Positions 23,601 to 33,900 of a stretch of DNA of 64,000 bases are shown in pieces; position 1 is the first letter of the stretch, and every line of letters begins with the position of its first letter. The stretch is from contig CDMY01000104.1 of the NCBI GenBank assembly GCA_001179505.1, positions 62,001 through 126,000 on the forward strand. Direction: 5' to 3'. Source of the DNA: Vitrella brassicaformis. Taxonomy: Eukaryota; Sar; Vitrellaceae. The position numbers were made by a program, and so were the translations under genes. The notes below the pieces were generated by a model, which did no database searches, was not told where the DNA came from, and worked only from the letters and a program-made list of their open reading frames with translations.

Positions 23601-25071
23601 ACGGATTCGCATACTACGGCATCTTCAGGATATCTGGTCAGCCCATCAGATCTATTGAGTTTGATGCGCGTGCAATCATGCCGCACAGCACAGCACATGT
23701 GTGTCTGTTTGCTTTGCGCTGTTGTAGGTGCGACGTTCCTGGTGTTTGCCGACTATATGAGGGCGCCTGTGCGGGTGGCAGCCCTTGCTGAGCTGCCCGT
23801 GGGATACATCTGGACGCACGACTCGATCGGTGTGGGCGAGGACGGACCCACACACCAGGTGCGCATGCGCACACGCAAGACACACACCGCGACCCTTGAT
23901 GATATTCGTGTGTGTGTGTGTGAATGGTATACAGCCGGTTGAGGTTGTGAGCGGTCTGCGAGTGATCCCCAACCTCGATGTGATCCGACCGGCTGACCCC
24001 GAAGAGACCGCCGGTACGCTGGCCGTGGGGCCACACACACAGACGTGGCTGGATGGATGGATGGATGTGTGGGGGCATTTAGGTGCGTTTGCTGCGTCGA
24101 TCGACCGTCTTGAGGGCCCCACTGCGCTCATCCTCACCAGACAAAACGTATCTATCGACGTGGCCACGCCACGCCCACTCTGCATGCACACACACATCCA
24201 CATGTGAATGTGTTGATATATATGGTCTGTCTGCTGGCTAGGTGCGCACTCTCTCTGAGATCCCTGTCAACACAAGGAGGCAGGTACATAACAGAAGGAC
24301 ACACGTGTGGGCGACCGACCGACCATTTTACACACACACACCACGTCTGTCTGTTTGCCTGTGTGTCCATCGATCCGATCAGGGTGTGCTGAAGGGTGCC
24401 TACGTGGCCAAGCAGGAGACCGGCGACCTCGAGGGCATCATCATCGCAACAGGTACGTACACCCCAAACCACACGCCAGAGCCCTAGACACGTCAACCAT
24501 CTCGCCATGTATCACGCAGGGTCCGAGGTGCAGCACGCCACGGCGGCTGCAGACACACTCGGTGGCGGCTGGCGCGTGGTCTCGATGCCCTGCATGGAGC
24601 GATTCGACAGACAGTCGGAGGACTACAAGGTACTGACGTACCTACTTAGAATACGCACACGCTTGTGGATGGTCGGTCGTATGTGTATGCCATCTGTGTG
24701 TGTGCGCTCAGGAGTCTGTGTTGCCGTCGTCATGCACCAACCGCATCGCCATCGAGGCGGGCGTCAGCGGACTCTGGTGCGTAGCACTCACTGCAGACAC
24801 AGCAAAAAATACACACACGCATACACACTTTCTTTGTGCGGCTGTGCGTACGCTCGTGCGTGTGCAGGTACAAGTACGTGGGTCCGTCTGGCAAGATCAT
24901 CGGCGTCGATCGCTTCGGCTTCTCAGCACCGGGAGACATCGTCATGAAGGTCCACACACACACACACACACACTCTCACACACGTGTGTGTGTGTGTGTG
25001 TGCAGGAGTTGGGCATGACGCCCGAGAACATCGTTGAGACCGCCAGCAAGAAGGTGCTCGTTGCGGCGTAA
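20609..25071 (+). CDS. tkt: Transketolase, predicted plastid-targeted, 27 exons
   Basis: Twenty-seven exons with exact phase encode about 743 residues, the normal transketolase size (about 660) plus a leader. The enzyme moves two-carbon ketol units between sugar phosphates using thiamine diphosphate, in the Calvin cycle and the non-oxidative pentose phosphate pathway. Visible family marks are the N-terminal [18 protein letters not shown] region, [11 protein letters not shown], the thiamine-binding [28 protein letters not shown] and [19 protein letters not shown]. Residues 1-18 are a hydrophobic signal peptide ([18 protein letters not shown]). A Ser/Thr/Arg-rich stretch with [10 protein letters not shown] and few acidic residues follows, fitting a bipartite complex-plastid presequence. 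The common GHPG motif reads GHLG here. Introns are mostly 50-100 bases, many built of CA/GT repeats. The last exon ends VLVAA at 25071. Confidence 0.95.
24950..25005 (+). repeat. Intron made of a CA tract followed by a GT tract (self-complementary)
   Basis: The last transketolase intron is only 56 bases. After the donor it runs as CA units (about 24953-24974), then CTCTCACACAC, then GT units (about 24983-25002), ending GCAG. The two arms are complementary and could pair in RNA, bringing the splice sites together. Confidence 0.85.
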
Positions 25072-25707
25072 ACAGACAGGCCGACAGACAGACCAGACCA
25101 GACATGCGATGCGTGGATCCCCCGGCATGCATATAATGCCCCAGACAGGACAGGTGTGAGAGAGATGAGAGACTTTACGCAATCTGGAACAGATAGGCGG
25201 CTGCAGCAAACAAACGTGTCTGTGTGTGGAGATGTGGGGGTCGGTCAAGTTTTTCCGTAGGCGTACTTCTTACCTTACACGTGGTGTGTGTGTGCGTGTT
25301 CTGTGTTGTGCTGGTTTTGCTTGTTTGCTTGCGCGTGAGAGAGATAGAGAGACAGCGGACTGACTCAGAGAGGGGGGGAGAGAGAGGTGTATATGGCGCA
25401 GTACGTGGGCATATTTGTGTGCGCATGCCTGGTGGATGTCAGTGACTGTGTTGTGAACGTATGGCGACTGATCTCGACTGGCCTGCCCTTGGTTGGTGCT
25501 CGGAGAGACAGACTGCTTTGAATCAAATACCCACACAGTGCCCAGACCACTGCAAGGGGGGAGGGCAAAGTAGCTGCATTTACGGGGGTCTCTAAAACTG
25601 AAGTTTGCAGAAAGGAAACGACATTTCCGCTTGTCGCATCGTCAAGAAACGAGAGAGAAGGCACGCCAGATCACCATCCTGCGACATCCATCCATCCATC
25701 AGCCATC
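25072..25707. other. Tandem intergenic region, no gene seen
   Basis: This 636 bp lies between transketolase and the RING gene, both on the + strand. It contains GT runs near 25285 and a GAGA-rich stretch near 25335-25385. It should hold the transketolase 3' end and the RING-gene promoter; no specific element is recognisable. Confidence 0.6.
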
Positions 25708-26538
25708 ATGGACGTCATCTTGACCATCCTCGGCGGCCTTATCGGCATCATCGGGGCTCTGCTCTGCGCCCTCATCGGCACCTTCTTGATCATCCTCGGC
25801 GCCCTCATCGGCGCCTTCTTGACCATCCTCGGCGCCCTCATCGGCGCCTTCTTGACCATCCTCGGCGCCCTCATCGGCGCCTTCTTGACCATCCGCCCTC
25901 ATCGGCATCATCGGGGCTCTGCTCTGCGCCATCATCTACGTCATGGGAGTGACGCTGAACCTCCTCCTCACCATCTGCGAGGTGGCGGCATCGCTATCCG
26001 GCGAAGGCATCGCCATCGCCATCGGGACCGGGCTGGCCATCGCCTGCATCGGCTTCATGCTGAAGCTGAAGCGCAACGGTGCCAGCAGTGCAGCCGCGGC
26101 CCCTTCGCGCAGCCATCGCCGTGTGATGGCCGACGTGTGTGTGCGTAAGGAGCGGCGTGTGCCCGCGGCGAGAGAGGAAGAGTGCAACGACAACACCGAG
26201 GGGGGCTCATGTAAGCGCATCATGATGGATGCATTGCAATGCATGAATCTGTCTGTGTTGTGTGCAGGCCCCATCTGCGTCGGGGGGTTCAGAGGCGTGG
26301 CTATCAGACAATACCCGTGCTGCCTCAACAAGGTCCGTCCGTCCTCATGACACTATGCAATGCGTCCGTCCATGCGTGTGTAGTGGTGTTGTGTTGTGTG
26401 TGTCAGGTGTGCGCCCCCTGCTACAAGCGCATCCGGATTGAGCGGGACACCTGCCCCTTCTGCAATGTCAACCTGGACTTCCTCGACAGGAAGGCCCGCC
26501 TCTTCGTGGACCTCACACGGCCACTGCCGGGCGCATGA
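25708..26538 (+). CDS. Membrane-anchored RING-type protein, frame broken by an indel near 25893
   Basis: The start codon at 25708 opens a very hydrophobic chain (MDVILTILGGLIGIIGALL) and then near-identical LGALIGAFLTI units. At about 25893 the frame must shift to continue into GIIGALLCAIIYVMGV and a further membrane segment. Exon 1 ends at a GTAAGC donor (about 26211), and two more exons end at 26538. The C-terminus has SCPICVGGF, then QYPCCLNKVCAPC and DTCPFC, in a CxxC-x13-CC-x4-CxxC-x10-CxxC pattern. This is a RING-like zinc module with Cys where many RINGs have His, which suggests an E3 ubiquitin ligase held in a membrane. Either the assembly lost bases in the repeat or this allele is truncated. 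An exact 30-bp block recurs at 25741 and 25901, 160 bp apart, not a multiple of three. Confidence 0.7.
25795..25893 (+). repeat. Three 33-bp coding tandem repeats (11-residue membrane repeat)
   Basis: Three identical 33-base units (25795-25827, 25828-25860, 25861-25893) encode LGALIGAFLTI. Diverged partial copies precede them. The next copy lacks the first five bases (CTCGG) of the unit, which causes the frame change in the RING gene. Confidence 0.92.
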
Positions 26539-27004
26539 TGAACTAACTCGACACAGAGGGAGGGAGGGAGGGAGGGAGGGAGAGGGACCAGACAAGAGGG
26601 TGTACACAGTCAGTGGCTGAGTGTGTGCTTTTGCTTTACGAACGCCTTAGGAGGCGCCTGACTTTCCGCTGCTTATTGATTGCCTGGCTTCCCTTGCTCT
26701 TTTGCTCTTCTGCTTTTCTGACGTTTTGATCCCAATCAAAGGACAACGCATGGACGTACTCAACCTCATCAGTGAAAGTCCCTCCCGATTTAGGTAGCCC
26801 CTGTTCGCCAGCACGTCAATGCACAATGGACACATGAAATGATGTAGCCCGAGTGTCTTTCCTGCCACTCGGTGACGCGACACGAGCTGAGCGAGTGCAC
26901 TCCGCTCCCGTGACATCACCAAAAGCCATGAAAAAACCCCGGGCCACACACACCACACCGTTCAGCAGCACAACCATTATCCAGAACACGAGGACAACAG
27001 CCCC
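26539..27004. other. Convergent intergenic region, no gene seen
   Basis: This holds the 3' flanks of the RING gene (+) and of the tRNA methyltransferase (-). A GGGA microsatellite lies at about 26557-26584. The open frame on the minus strand at 26647-26958 has no splice support or coding character. Confidence 0.6.
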
Positions 27005-28454
27005 CTAGTCTCCCTCTCCCCAATTGTCCCCTTCCGCCTCTCTCCCTCCTCCCGTCGCGGCATCATGACCAGGCTCATCATACGGCACCCGATAAAACAC
27101 CGCCCGATAGACCGGCTCGTTGTTGGCGATGCGGCCCTTCTCCCTCTCTGTCGCCACACCCAGGGGGTTCTGGTCGGGCTGCCCCTGCCAGTCGTCTGCT
27201 GCATGTGTGTCGACGAATGCGGGGTGGGCGTCGAAGAGCTGCCGCATCTCTACGGCCACCTCGAATATGTCCGACTGCAGGATGAGGCGACCCCCGACCA
27301 CCAGATGGCGACCGATGATGTCCACCTATACGCACAGAGGGAGGGGACCGTGAGAGCATCTGTTTCTTCGGCATGCCCTTGTGTCCTTATATATATCTCT
27401 CTCACCAGCTGCTGGTTGACCATTCGCCGTTTGTGGTGCCTCTTCTTGAAGTGGGGGTCGGGGAACTGAATGGTCACGCACTCGACACCACCCCTCGCTC
27501 CTGCTGCCGGCTGCTCGACGGCGGTCTTGTCATTAGTGGTGCATTTGGGGTGTGTGGCGATGGATGGCGGGAGGGGGTGGGGTGAGGGGGGCGAGAATGC
27601 CTCGATGTCGGTGAGGATGCGATCGAGGTTCACATTGACGTTGCAGCCGATGAAATGGGCGTTCCTTTGACCTGTTCATGAATGAACGTATGAATGCACA
27701 GACGCACGGAGAGATGTGCTTCTGTCTGTCGGTGTGTTGTGTGCTGTGTCTTGTGTGCGTGAATACCTACCTGCTTTGTCGCGTTGGCTGATGGCGTGTT
27801 CGACCACCTTTGTCCTGATCTCCACCCCCAGGTAGTTGTGCGACGGATACTTCTCAGCCATCGCCATACAAAAGTGACCATACGCACTGCACAGACGAAC
27901 AAACCACCACACACACACACATCATGCACATGTGGATGCCCGTGATCTCTCCCCATCTGCGTGCCCACCCACCTGCCCAGGTCGACATGCAACGGCAGCG
28001 ACGGCTTCTCAAAGACCTTCTCGGGCCACCGGTCCTCCAGATCCACCGGCCGCTGATGGAACGGGCTGAACGGGTTCACGTGGTTGCGCGGCCGCCGGAA
28101 CTTGCCGCGACTCCGCTTCCCGCCCTGACGGCCACTTGGCTGCCCGCCCTCCTCCATCTGCTCGTCGTCGTCATCCCCGTCCATCGAGTCGCTTTCGTCC
28201 TCTTCTTCGATGGTTTGTTGCTGTTGCTGGTCAGGAGCACGCTCCTTGGTGGCCACTTGCTGATCCATGGCGAGGCGGGCGGTCTTGAGAGGGGGCTGCT
28301 GCGTGGAGTCGTCTGATGCGGACATGCTGCTTGTGCTGCGCCTTGTGTGAGTCAGAGCTGGCGGATGAGGTGGAAGGAAAGCTGATGACGTGCGGATGAC
28401 GATAGATGCAGCCAAGCGGGAAAAGGCGAAGATGAGCAAGAGGCTGGCATGCAT
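27005..28454 (-). CDS. trmB: tRNA (guanine-N7-)-methyltransferase (TrmB/Trm8/METTL1 family)
   Basis: Four exons (28454-27973, 27886-27771, 27671-27406, 27325-27005) give 394 residues. The enzyme puts N7-methyl on a guanosine of the tRNA variable loop using SAM. Diagnostic features are HVDLGSAYGHFCMAMAEKYP (SAM loop), NYLGVEIR, and TIQFPDPHFKKRHHKRR, the family signature. A Pro/Thr-rich insert interrupts the fold at DIEAFSPPSPHPLPP. The central linker (about residues 60-140) is strongly acidic and then basic, unusual for the family. The longest start adds MHASLLLIFAFSRLAASIVI then SSAFLPPHPP, which looks like a signal peptide followed by a Phe-led transit peptide; a start at Met44 (28325) would remove it. 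The donor side uses VDLG|SAYGH in place of the usual VDLGCG. It is divergent from the SHIPPO-repeat gene. Confidence 0.92.
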
Positions 28455-28620
28455 CCGATGCAGCCACGGCTTCGTTCAGTCCGCGCCTGCAAGCTTAGCT
28501 TGCGAGCTTGGATCGGGCTTCCGCAGCGTTTCGTGGTTTTCCATTGCAGAAAGCACTGCAACGAGGAAAACACGTAGCACACTGCATCAACAGCACAGCC
28601 CTCAGCGGTTGACAGACGCA
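28455..28620. promoter_or_regulatory. Very short bidirectional promoter region (166 bp)
   Basis: The start codons of the tRNA methyltransferase (-) and SHIPPO-repeat protein (+) are only 166 bp apart, so the promoters probably overlap. No defined motif is recognised. If translation of the tRNA enzyme starts at 28325, the gap is 295 bp. Confidence 0.5.
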
Positions 28621-31321
28621 ATGATGTCCGACGACCGGGCAAACGTCATTCTGCTCACCAAGCACAAATATGCGGCCTCGCCGGGACCTGGTGAGTGACA
28701 ATCGGTCATGTCAACACACAGGGACACACAAACACACGGGCGCACGAATGCACGAGAATCGATTGTGCTCCATCTTTCCCTCTCCGTGGTTGGTTGTGTG
28801 CGTGTGTTTAGGTGACTATGATTTGTACGCACCTGGGATGCTGCTCAAGAAGACGGGGCCCACGATGAGAGCACGTACGTATGTCCATATGCAACCAGAC
28901 GGGCAAATAATGCGGTCGCACATTTGCACGTGTGCAGCGAGGGGTGAGCTCTTCCCCGAGATGGTGGCGAGAAGGAGCTCAGCGGTGCTCGGGTAGCTAG
29001 TATGACGCACATTGCATTGCATGTATGCATTTATCCCATGACATGTGGGGATATCTGCAGGCCCGACTACAATGTGTGCGGGTCAATGCTCAAGAAGTCC
29101 CCATCCAAGCCGGTCGTCAGATACGAAACCGACACCATGCACACCACCAAAGAACGTAAGCACGTACATCAGACCCACACACACATCCGCCCACCCACAC
29201 ACACACACTCTTTTGGTGTGTATGTCTGGTACAGTGGTGAAGCAGCAGCAGGGCGGCGTGGGCACACCGGGGCCAGGGACATACGACCCCGTGCTGCCGC
29301 GTGTCGACCGCCGTGTGTGCCGCTCGCCATTCAAGGGGCCCACCAGGCTTGCTACACTCGACTACCGTACATATGAGCCACAGAGGCACACAAAGGGAGA
29401 CGGAAACGTAAGTATGTCTGTGTCTGTTTGCGTGTCTTGGGGGCTGTGTGTAGGGCTGAAGGTGTCGCCGGCTGATGTGTCGTTGCTGGAGTCATCGGCC
29501 ATCGATCCGAGACTGCTCACGCCACTGGGGCCAGAACTGAGAGACAGACGAAGATCAAGTGAGGCTGAGAGAGCCACTGAGTGAGACACACACATGAGCA
29601 CCCGCCATGTCCATGTCCATGTGCATGCAGAGCAGGGCTCCACTTCCCTCCTCCCCTCCCCACCCCCCTCTCCCCCGCCCCTCCCCTCTCCCTCCTCCAT
29701 CGGCTTCCACAAGCTGCACAAGTCACTCCCCTCCCTGACACACTCACACAGACCTAGGCCCACATACAGCATGCGGCCATCTCTCTCCCTGCCCTCCATC
29801 GAGTCGACTGATGCACGCATCGTCCACTCACCGCTGGCGAGAGACTCACGGCCTGAAGGTGTGCAGAGACGGGCGCGCCTTAAAGCCTTCGTAAGGGAGA
29901 TCGGGAGAGGGGGGAGGACACTTGGGGCTGAGGAGATTCAGCTGCTGAAATTGAGGTTGGAGAGGGTCAGCGAGCAGCTGAAAGGTGCGTGGGGAAGAGA
30001 GTGGGCTTTTCTCTTTTTGTGTATTTGTATGTTGGTTGTGCTGCTTGTACAGAGGCGTCACAGGGGTTGATGCAGCCCCTGGACGTCCCCCATCTGCTGC
30101 AATGCGCCACTGAGCGCCTCACTGACAAACTCAAGAGCCATCTCATGATCATCGGTACCCAACCCAAACCAGTACCACTCTAAACACCCCCCTTCACACA
30201 TTCATGCATACTGTCTCACTCACGAACATGCAGGCATCGCCCCCGGCAGCCGCAAGTGGCGGCATGCTCTTCGCGAGGCACAGGGTGGCCGCTTTCGCCT
30301 CCCTGGCCTCCCTCCCAACACCAGGACGGTGCTCAAGCGGCAGCTGGACCTCCAAACGCCCCCACCGTCCTCACGCCTGCCCCAGCCAAAGCAAGAACAA
30401 GTCCAACCAGCACCGCCAGAGCAGCTGCAGCCGATTCGTGTGGATGAGGCCCTGAACATGATGGATCAGTGGCTGCGTGAGAGGGAGGAGGAAGAGAGAG
30501 AGCACGAGAGGGGAATGGAGATGGAGGTGGACATGGGTCGGTCGGCTCGGCATCGGCTGATGGCGTCGGTGGCGCCCCAGCTGCCCACTGTCGAGGAGGA
30601 ACCCACACAGATGGACGAAGAGGAGCAAGAACAAGAGCAAGTCGAGGCTGCGGCACAGCCAGAGACGCAGCAGCCCACAGAGGAACCAGCAGCAGCTGTC
30701 GTGCAGCCGATAGGGGAGGCGGAAAGAGAGGCGGAGACACAGCCGCCACAACCAGAAACAGCAGCAGCAGAAGCACCGCCCCCCGAACCAGAAGAGCCAC
30801 AAACCATGCCCTCCGTTCCAGCAACTGCCGACGAGACACCATTCCGTGAGCACGAGGAGGACAGCGAGTGGGGCGACATAGAAGAGGGCGCGAAGGAGGC
30901 TGTCAGCCTGCTCCCCGAAGAGGAGATCCCCTCACAACCCGAGGAAGATCACGAGCTACTCACCATCGAGCCCCGCAAGATCAGCGTGGACGCGGCGGTG
31001 AGCGAGGAGGACAGCGAGTGGGGCGACATCAGGGAGGGTGCCCTTGAGGCTATCGATGTCTCCGCCGAGAATAGCAGTAACAATGTGGAGGAGGCTGAAG
31101 GTTTGACCTTCGCACAGATGGGCGAGCAAAGTGGGTGGGAGGTCGTACGACGACACTCGATTGAGAACAAGATACATGAGGAAAATGGCGGCGGTGATGG
31201 TGGTGGTGATGGTGGTATGGACATTGAGGTGAGGAGCGGTGTTTTGGGCAGTGAGGGGACGCTGCCGACACTGGGAGAGGAGGACGATGATTGGGATGAC
31301 ATTGTGGGCAGTATTGAATAA
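28621..31321 (+). CDS. SHIPPO/STPGR-repeat (sperm-tail PG-rich) protein with acidic DSEWGDI C-terminus
   Basis: Nine exons join in phase; I place the acceptor of exon 6 at GCTGAAG|GTG, because the earlier AG gives an immediate stop. The N-terminus has STPGR-type motifs: SPGPGDYDLYAPGMLLKKTGPTM, GPDYNVCGSMLKKSP and TPGPGTYDPVLPRVD. Such PGPxxY repeats are known in axonemal and other flagellar microtubule-associated proteins. A basic Ser/Pro region and a short helical segment (EEIQLLKLRLERVSEQL) follow. The last exon (from about 30233) encodes a long Glu/Gln/Pro-rich chain with two near-identical motifs, EEDSEWGDIEEGAKEA and EEDSEWGDIREGALEA, and a related C-terminal EEDDDWDDIVGSIE. The function of the acidic motif is unknown. 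Flagellar or cytoskeletal localisation is inferred from the STPGR repeats. Confidence 0.87.
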
Positions 31322-31713
31322 GTGAACGATATGCATTATCTCTCCTTTTCGCTGGCATTGCACTAAATGCTGCATGCAGACGCAACGGCTTCCATTTCGC
31401 TTTCTCGTGTCCAATCGTGGTGGAAGTGACACTCATGTCGCCAGACACACAGACATCAATCCACCCTCTTGCATACTGCCAACACACGCATACCCGTCAC
31501 TCTCATGAATTGAAACGTTAGGAAACTGCATGGTGACGCAAGTTGCTCCAAGTAAGAGCAGACAGGATCGCTCCAGTCTTTCGCATGCCTTGGTTGCTCC
31601 GAAATCATCCATCCTAACACAGCAGCCACAGGCAAGACAGAAGACCACCACCACACGCAACATTGTCTATGGTTCCTTCCCCAGACACACAAACACATAC
31701 CTGTGTAAGGAAC
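31322..31713. other. Convergent intergenic region, no gene seen
   Basis: This is the 3' flank of the SHIPPO-repeat gene (+) and the unrecognised minus-strand gene. A 76-codon minus frame at 31433-31663 starts with a hydrophobic stretch but has no homology I can see and no splice support. Confidence 0.5.
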
Positions 31714-32943
31714 TCATAAGCTTCTGCCGAACACCAGGCTAATGACGCCGTCAGTCATCAAGCGCCGCACCAATGCCACGGTTTTGCGAGCCCAGAGTCT
31801 TGGGCGCGCCAGCTGCCATGGGTCCTGCAGAATGCCTGGGGGCGGCTGCTCCGTGGTGTACAATACTATGTTGGCCTGATCGTTGCTCTTCTGGATCATT
31901 GCGTATACAGCGAATGGGTCCTGCTCCCCGTCCCCATGGAGGAAGACGTATTGGGATCTTGCGGGCCCGTTGATAGATGAGGACTCGGCCATGACACGAA
32001 CGCTGAAGACGGGATGCTGGCAAGGAGAGCCCCGGGAGACGTCTGCCACATGATTGACACATGCAGAGTAGACAGAGACACAGGTGGTTTGGCTTGCGGG
32101 GCGAGTGCATGTGTGTAGTGGAGGACTGGTACTTCACGATACCGAGAGACGGCAGGATGTCCCTTCGATGGCGAGATGGTTGATGCAGCTCCATGCTGCT
32201 GGATCCAGCCGGGACACAGACGAGGAAACCATGCCCCTCAAAGGGGCATTGGCATTCTGGCCCAAATAAGGTAGATTGACAGGGGCCCTGCGCAAGATAC
32301 CATCGTCTGGGCGTCGACTCATCATTTCTATGCCTACTTCGTGGCCAACTTGATGACTACAACGTCGCGGAAACAGCGGAAAATCTCGGTGCCAACTGCA
32401 GACGCCAAGATTGCAGCAGACTCTGAGTCGACCTCGTATGAATCAGCACATGTCTCTCACCTCTGCAGACAGGATCCCTCTCGTCATGTGTCGAGTAGAA
32501 AACATTGGTGTCGTACAGGGACCAGAAATCGCGAGACCCCGCGACCAAGAGGTTCTCATCGCCCAATCTGCCCACACTCTGTGCGTTGATCGGCAGCAAA
32601 GGGAGGCCCAACTTGTGGCCGAAGACCTGCACGGCACACATGCACAAATCGTTGCTTTCATGCTCTCCATCTTGTATCGACGTGTGCATGCTGTCTGTGT
32701 TACCAGGTATTGCTTGAGGGCGTCCGGCTGGGTATTGAAGACAGACTTGGATATCACCTTCTTGATGTCTGCCGCCGTCACGATGATCGGCAGCGCCGTG
32801 AGTGACCCAACGTGCCGAGCGATGTGGAGCGCGCCGTCCCATCCTCCCCAGTCCCCGCCGTTCTCCAGAACCCATGCCAGCCCCAGCAGGTATGCCAGCC
32901 ACCCCATCAGGCCCTGTCGCAACACGCGCCGCTCTTGCTGCAT
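31714..32943 (-). CDS. Unrecognised protein, five exons
   Basis: The model is 32943-32704, 32626-32461, 32395-32338, 32287-32143 and 32016-31714. All phases close, giving 303 residues. It begins with MQQERRVLRQGLMGWLAYLL, which may be a membrane anchor, and continues with GWDGALHIARHVGSLTALP, a conserved-looking NAQSVGRLGDENLLVAGS and SQYVFLHGDGEQDPFAVYA. No catalytic motif or family is recognised. An alternative frame through 32287-32143 with a different acceptor at about 32045 is also phase-consistent, so the middle is uncertain by up to about 60 residues. It is divergent from the small Cys-rich membrane protein gene starting at 33113. Confidence 0.6.
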
Positions 32944-33112
32944 GCGCAAGATGCCATCGAGTCCGTGAAGTGAGTGTCACTACGTACGTCGTGTCGTGCG
33001 GCATTGCGACACAGATAGACAAAACCTCACAGTACCGCCTAGGGTACTCCCTGAAACCGTTGCGGCTGGGAACCTCTGCTGCTGCGATTCCCCTCTTTAC
33101 GCCAGCCGCTCG
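32944..33112. promoter_or_regulatory. Short divergent intergenic region (169 bp)
   Basis: This separates two divergent start codons (32943, - and 33113, +). The + frame is open back to about 32996 but without an upstream ATG. The promoter role is inferred from position only. Confidence 0.4.
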
Positions 33113-33890
33113 ATGCCGACCGCTCTCATCAGCGCGTTCCTGGTGCATGCCGCCAGAGTGGCGGTCCTGTCGACGTTGCCCGCCACCTTCTACTACGCCG
33201 CAACCTATGTTGACCGTCCTACTGCTCCGGCGACGGGGCGCCAGGGTGCGAATCTGCCGCGCGCATGTGCCCTCACATGCGGCATCAAGTGTGGTGAGCC
33301 GATATGCCATGGAATGCACCGATCCATCCACACAGCCAGAGGTTGGGCCTTTTCTGTTGGCAGGGTGCACCCCCTGCAACACCACGGCTGTTGAGGAGGC
33401 GATGGAGGAGCAGTTCCCCACGGCCGACAATGCCGATGACACTGGAGTGGCCTCCATTGTCCATCCGGCAGTGATGGCGGTGGGGTGGCTGTCCTGTCAA
33501 GTGTGGTGGACGATCGGGCCGTGGTTTTGGTGGTTTATACTCTACCTGCTGCATCTTTTCCTCACGTGGCCACTCTCGTTTGGGTGAGCTCTCCCTACCA
33601 TCAACCATCCAATTATCCCCTGCACGCGTGTCTGCAGATGTACTGATCCTTCTGGGGTCTCGCAATTCATCCTAATGTGTTCGCCTCTGTCGATGGAGGT
33701 GCGGTGCGGCCTGGTCTGGCTCTGGGTGGCCTTCTGCTCCGTCTGCGGCTCCACTCCTGTAGTGGTCATCGGTGTGGTGTTGTTCCACCCTCGCGGCTAC
33801 GGAGCGGTGAAGGATGCCACCCCCAAGTGCCGGACGCGGCGGCGCCAGGTCCGACAGATGCCCGCTCAGCGATCTGTAAACTTGAGCTGA
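33113..33890 (+). CDS. Small Cys- and Trp-rich multi-pass membrane protein, unrecognised
   Basis: Three exons (33113-33293, 33364-33583, 33638-33890) give 217 residues in frame. The N-terminus (MPTALISAFLVHAARVAVLS) is hydrophobic. A Cys cluster follows (ACALTCGIKCGGCTPCN), then a Trp-rich membrane segment (QVWWTIGPWFWWFILYLL) and a third (LVWLWVAFCSVCGSTPVVV). The C-terminus is basic. The Cys cluster could be disulfide-bonded or metal-binding. It ends only 10 bp before the ATG of the next gene, so the two could be one gene or use a very tight tandem arrangement. No family is recognised. Confidence 0.65.
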
Positions 33891-33900
33891 CGGAGCAGAG

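Noticed and set aside
25671-25935. Minus-strand frames with perfect VKKAPMRAPRM or DEGAEDGQEGA repeats
   Set aside because: Antisense readings of the 33-bp tandem repeat; the + strand frame leads into a RING domain.
26647-26958. 103-codon minus-strand frame
   Set aside because: Unlike known proteins, no splice context, and it lies in a convergent 3' region.
30333-30879. Minus-strand frames with long Cys/Ser/Leu runs
   Set aside because: Antisense of the Glu/Gln-rich exon of the SHIPPO-repeat gene.
31433-31663. 76-codon minus-strand frame with hydrophobic start
   Set aside because: Could be a small secreted protein, but no supporting signal beyond an ATG and a short hydrophobic run.
32357-33457. 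366-codon minus-strand frame
   Set aside because: It mixes one real exon (32626-32461) with introns and antisense sequence of the + gene at 33113-33583.
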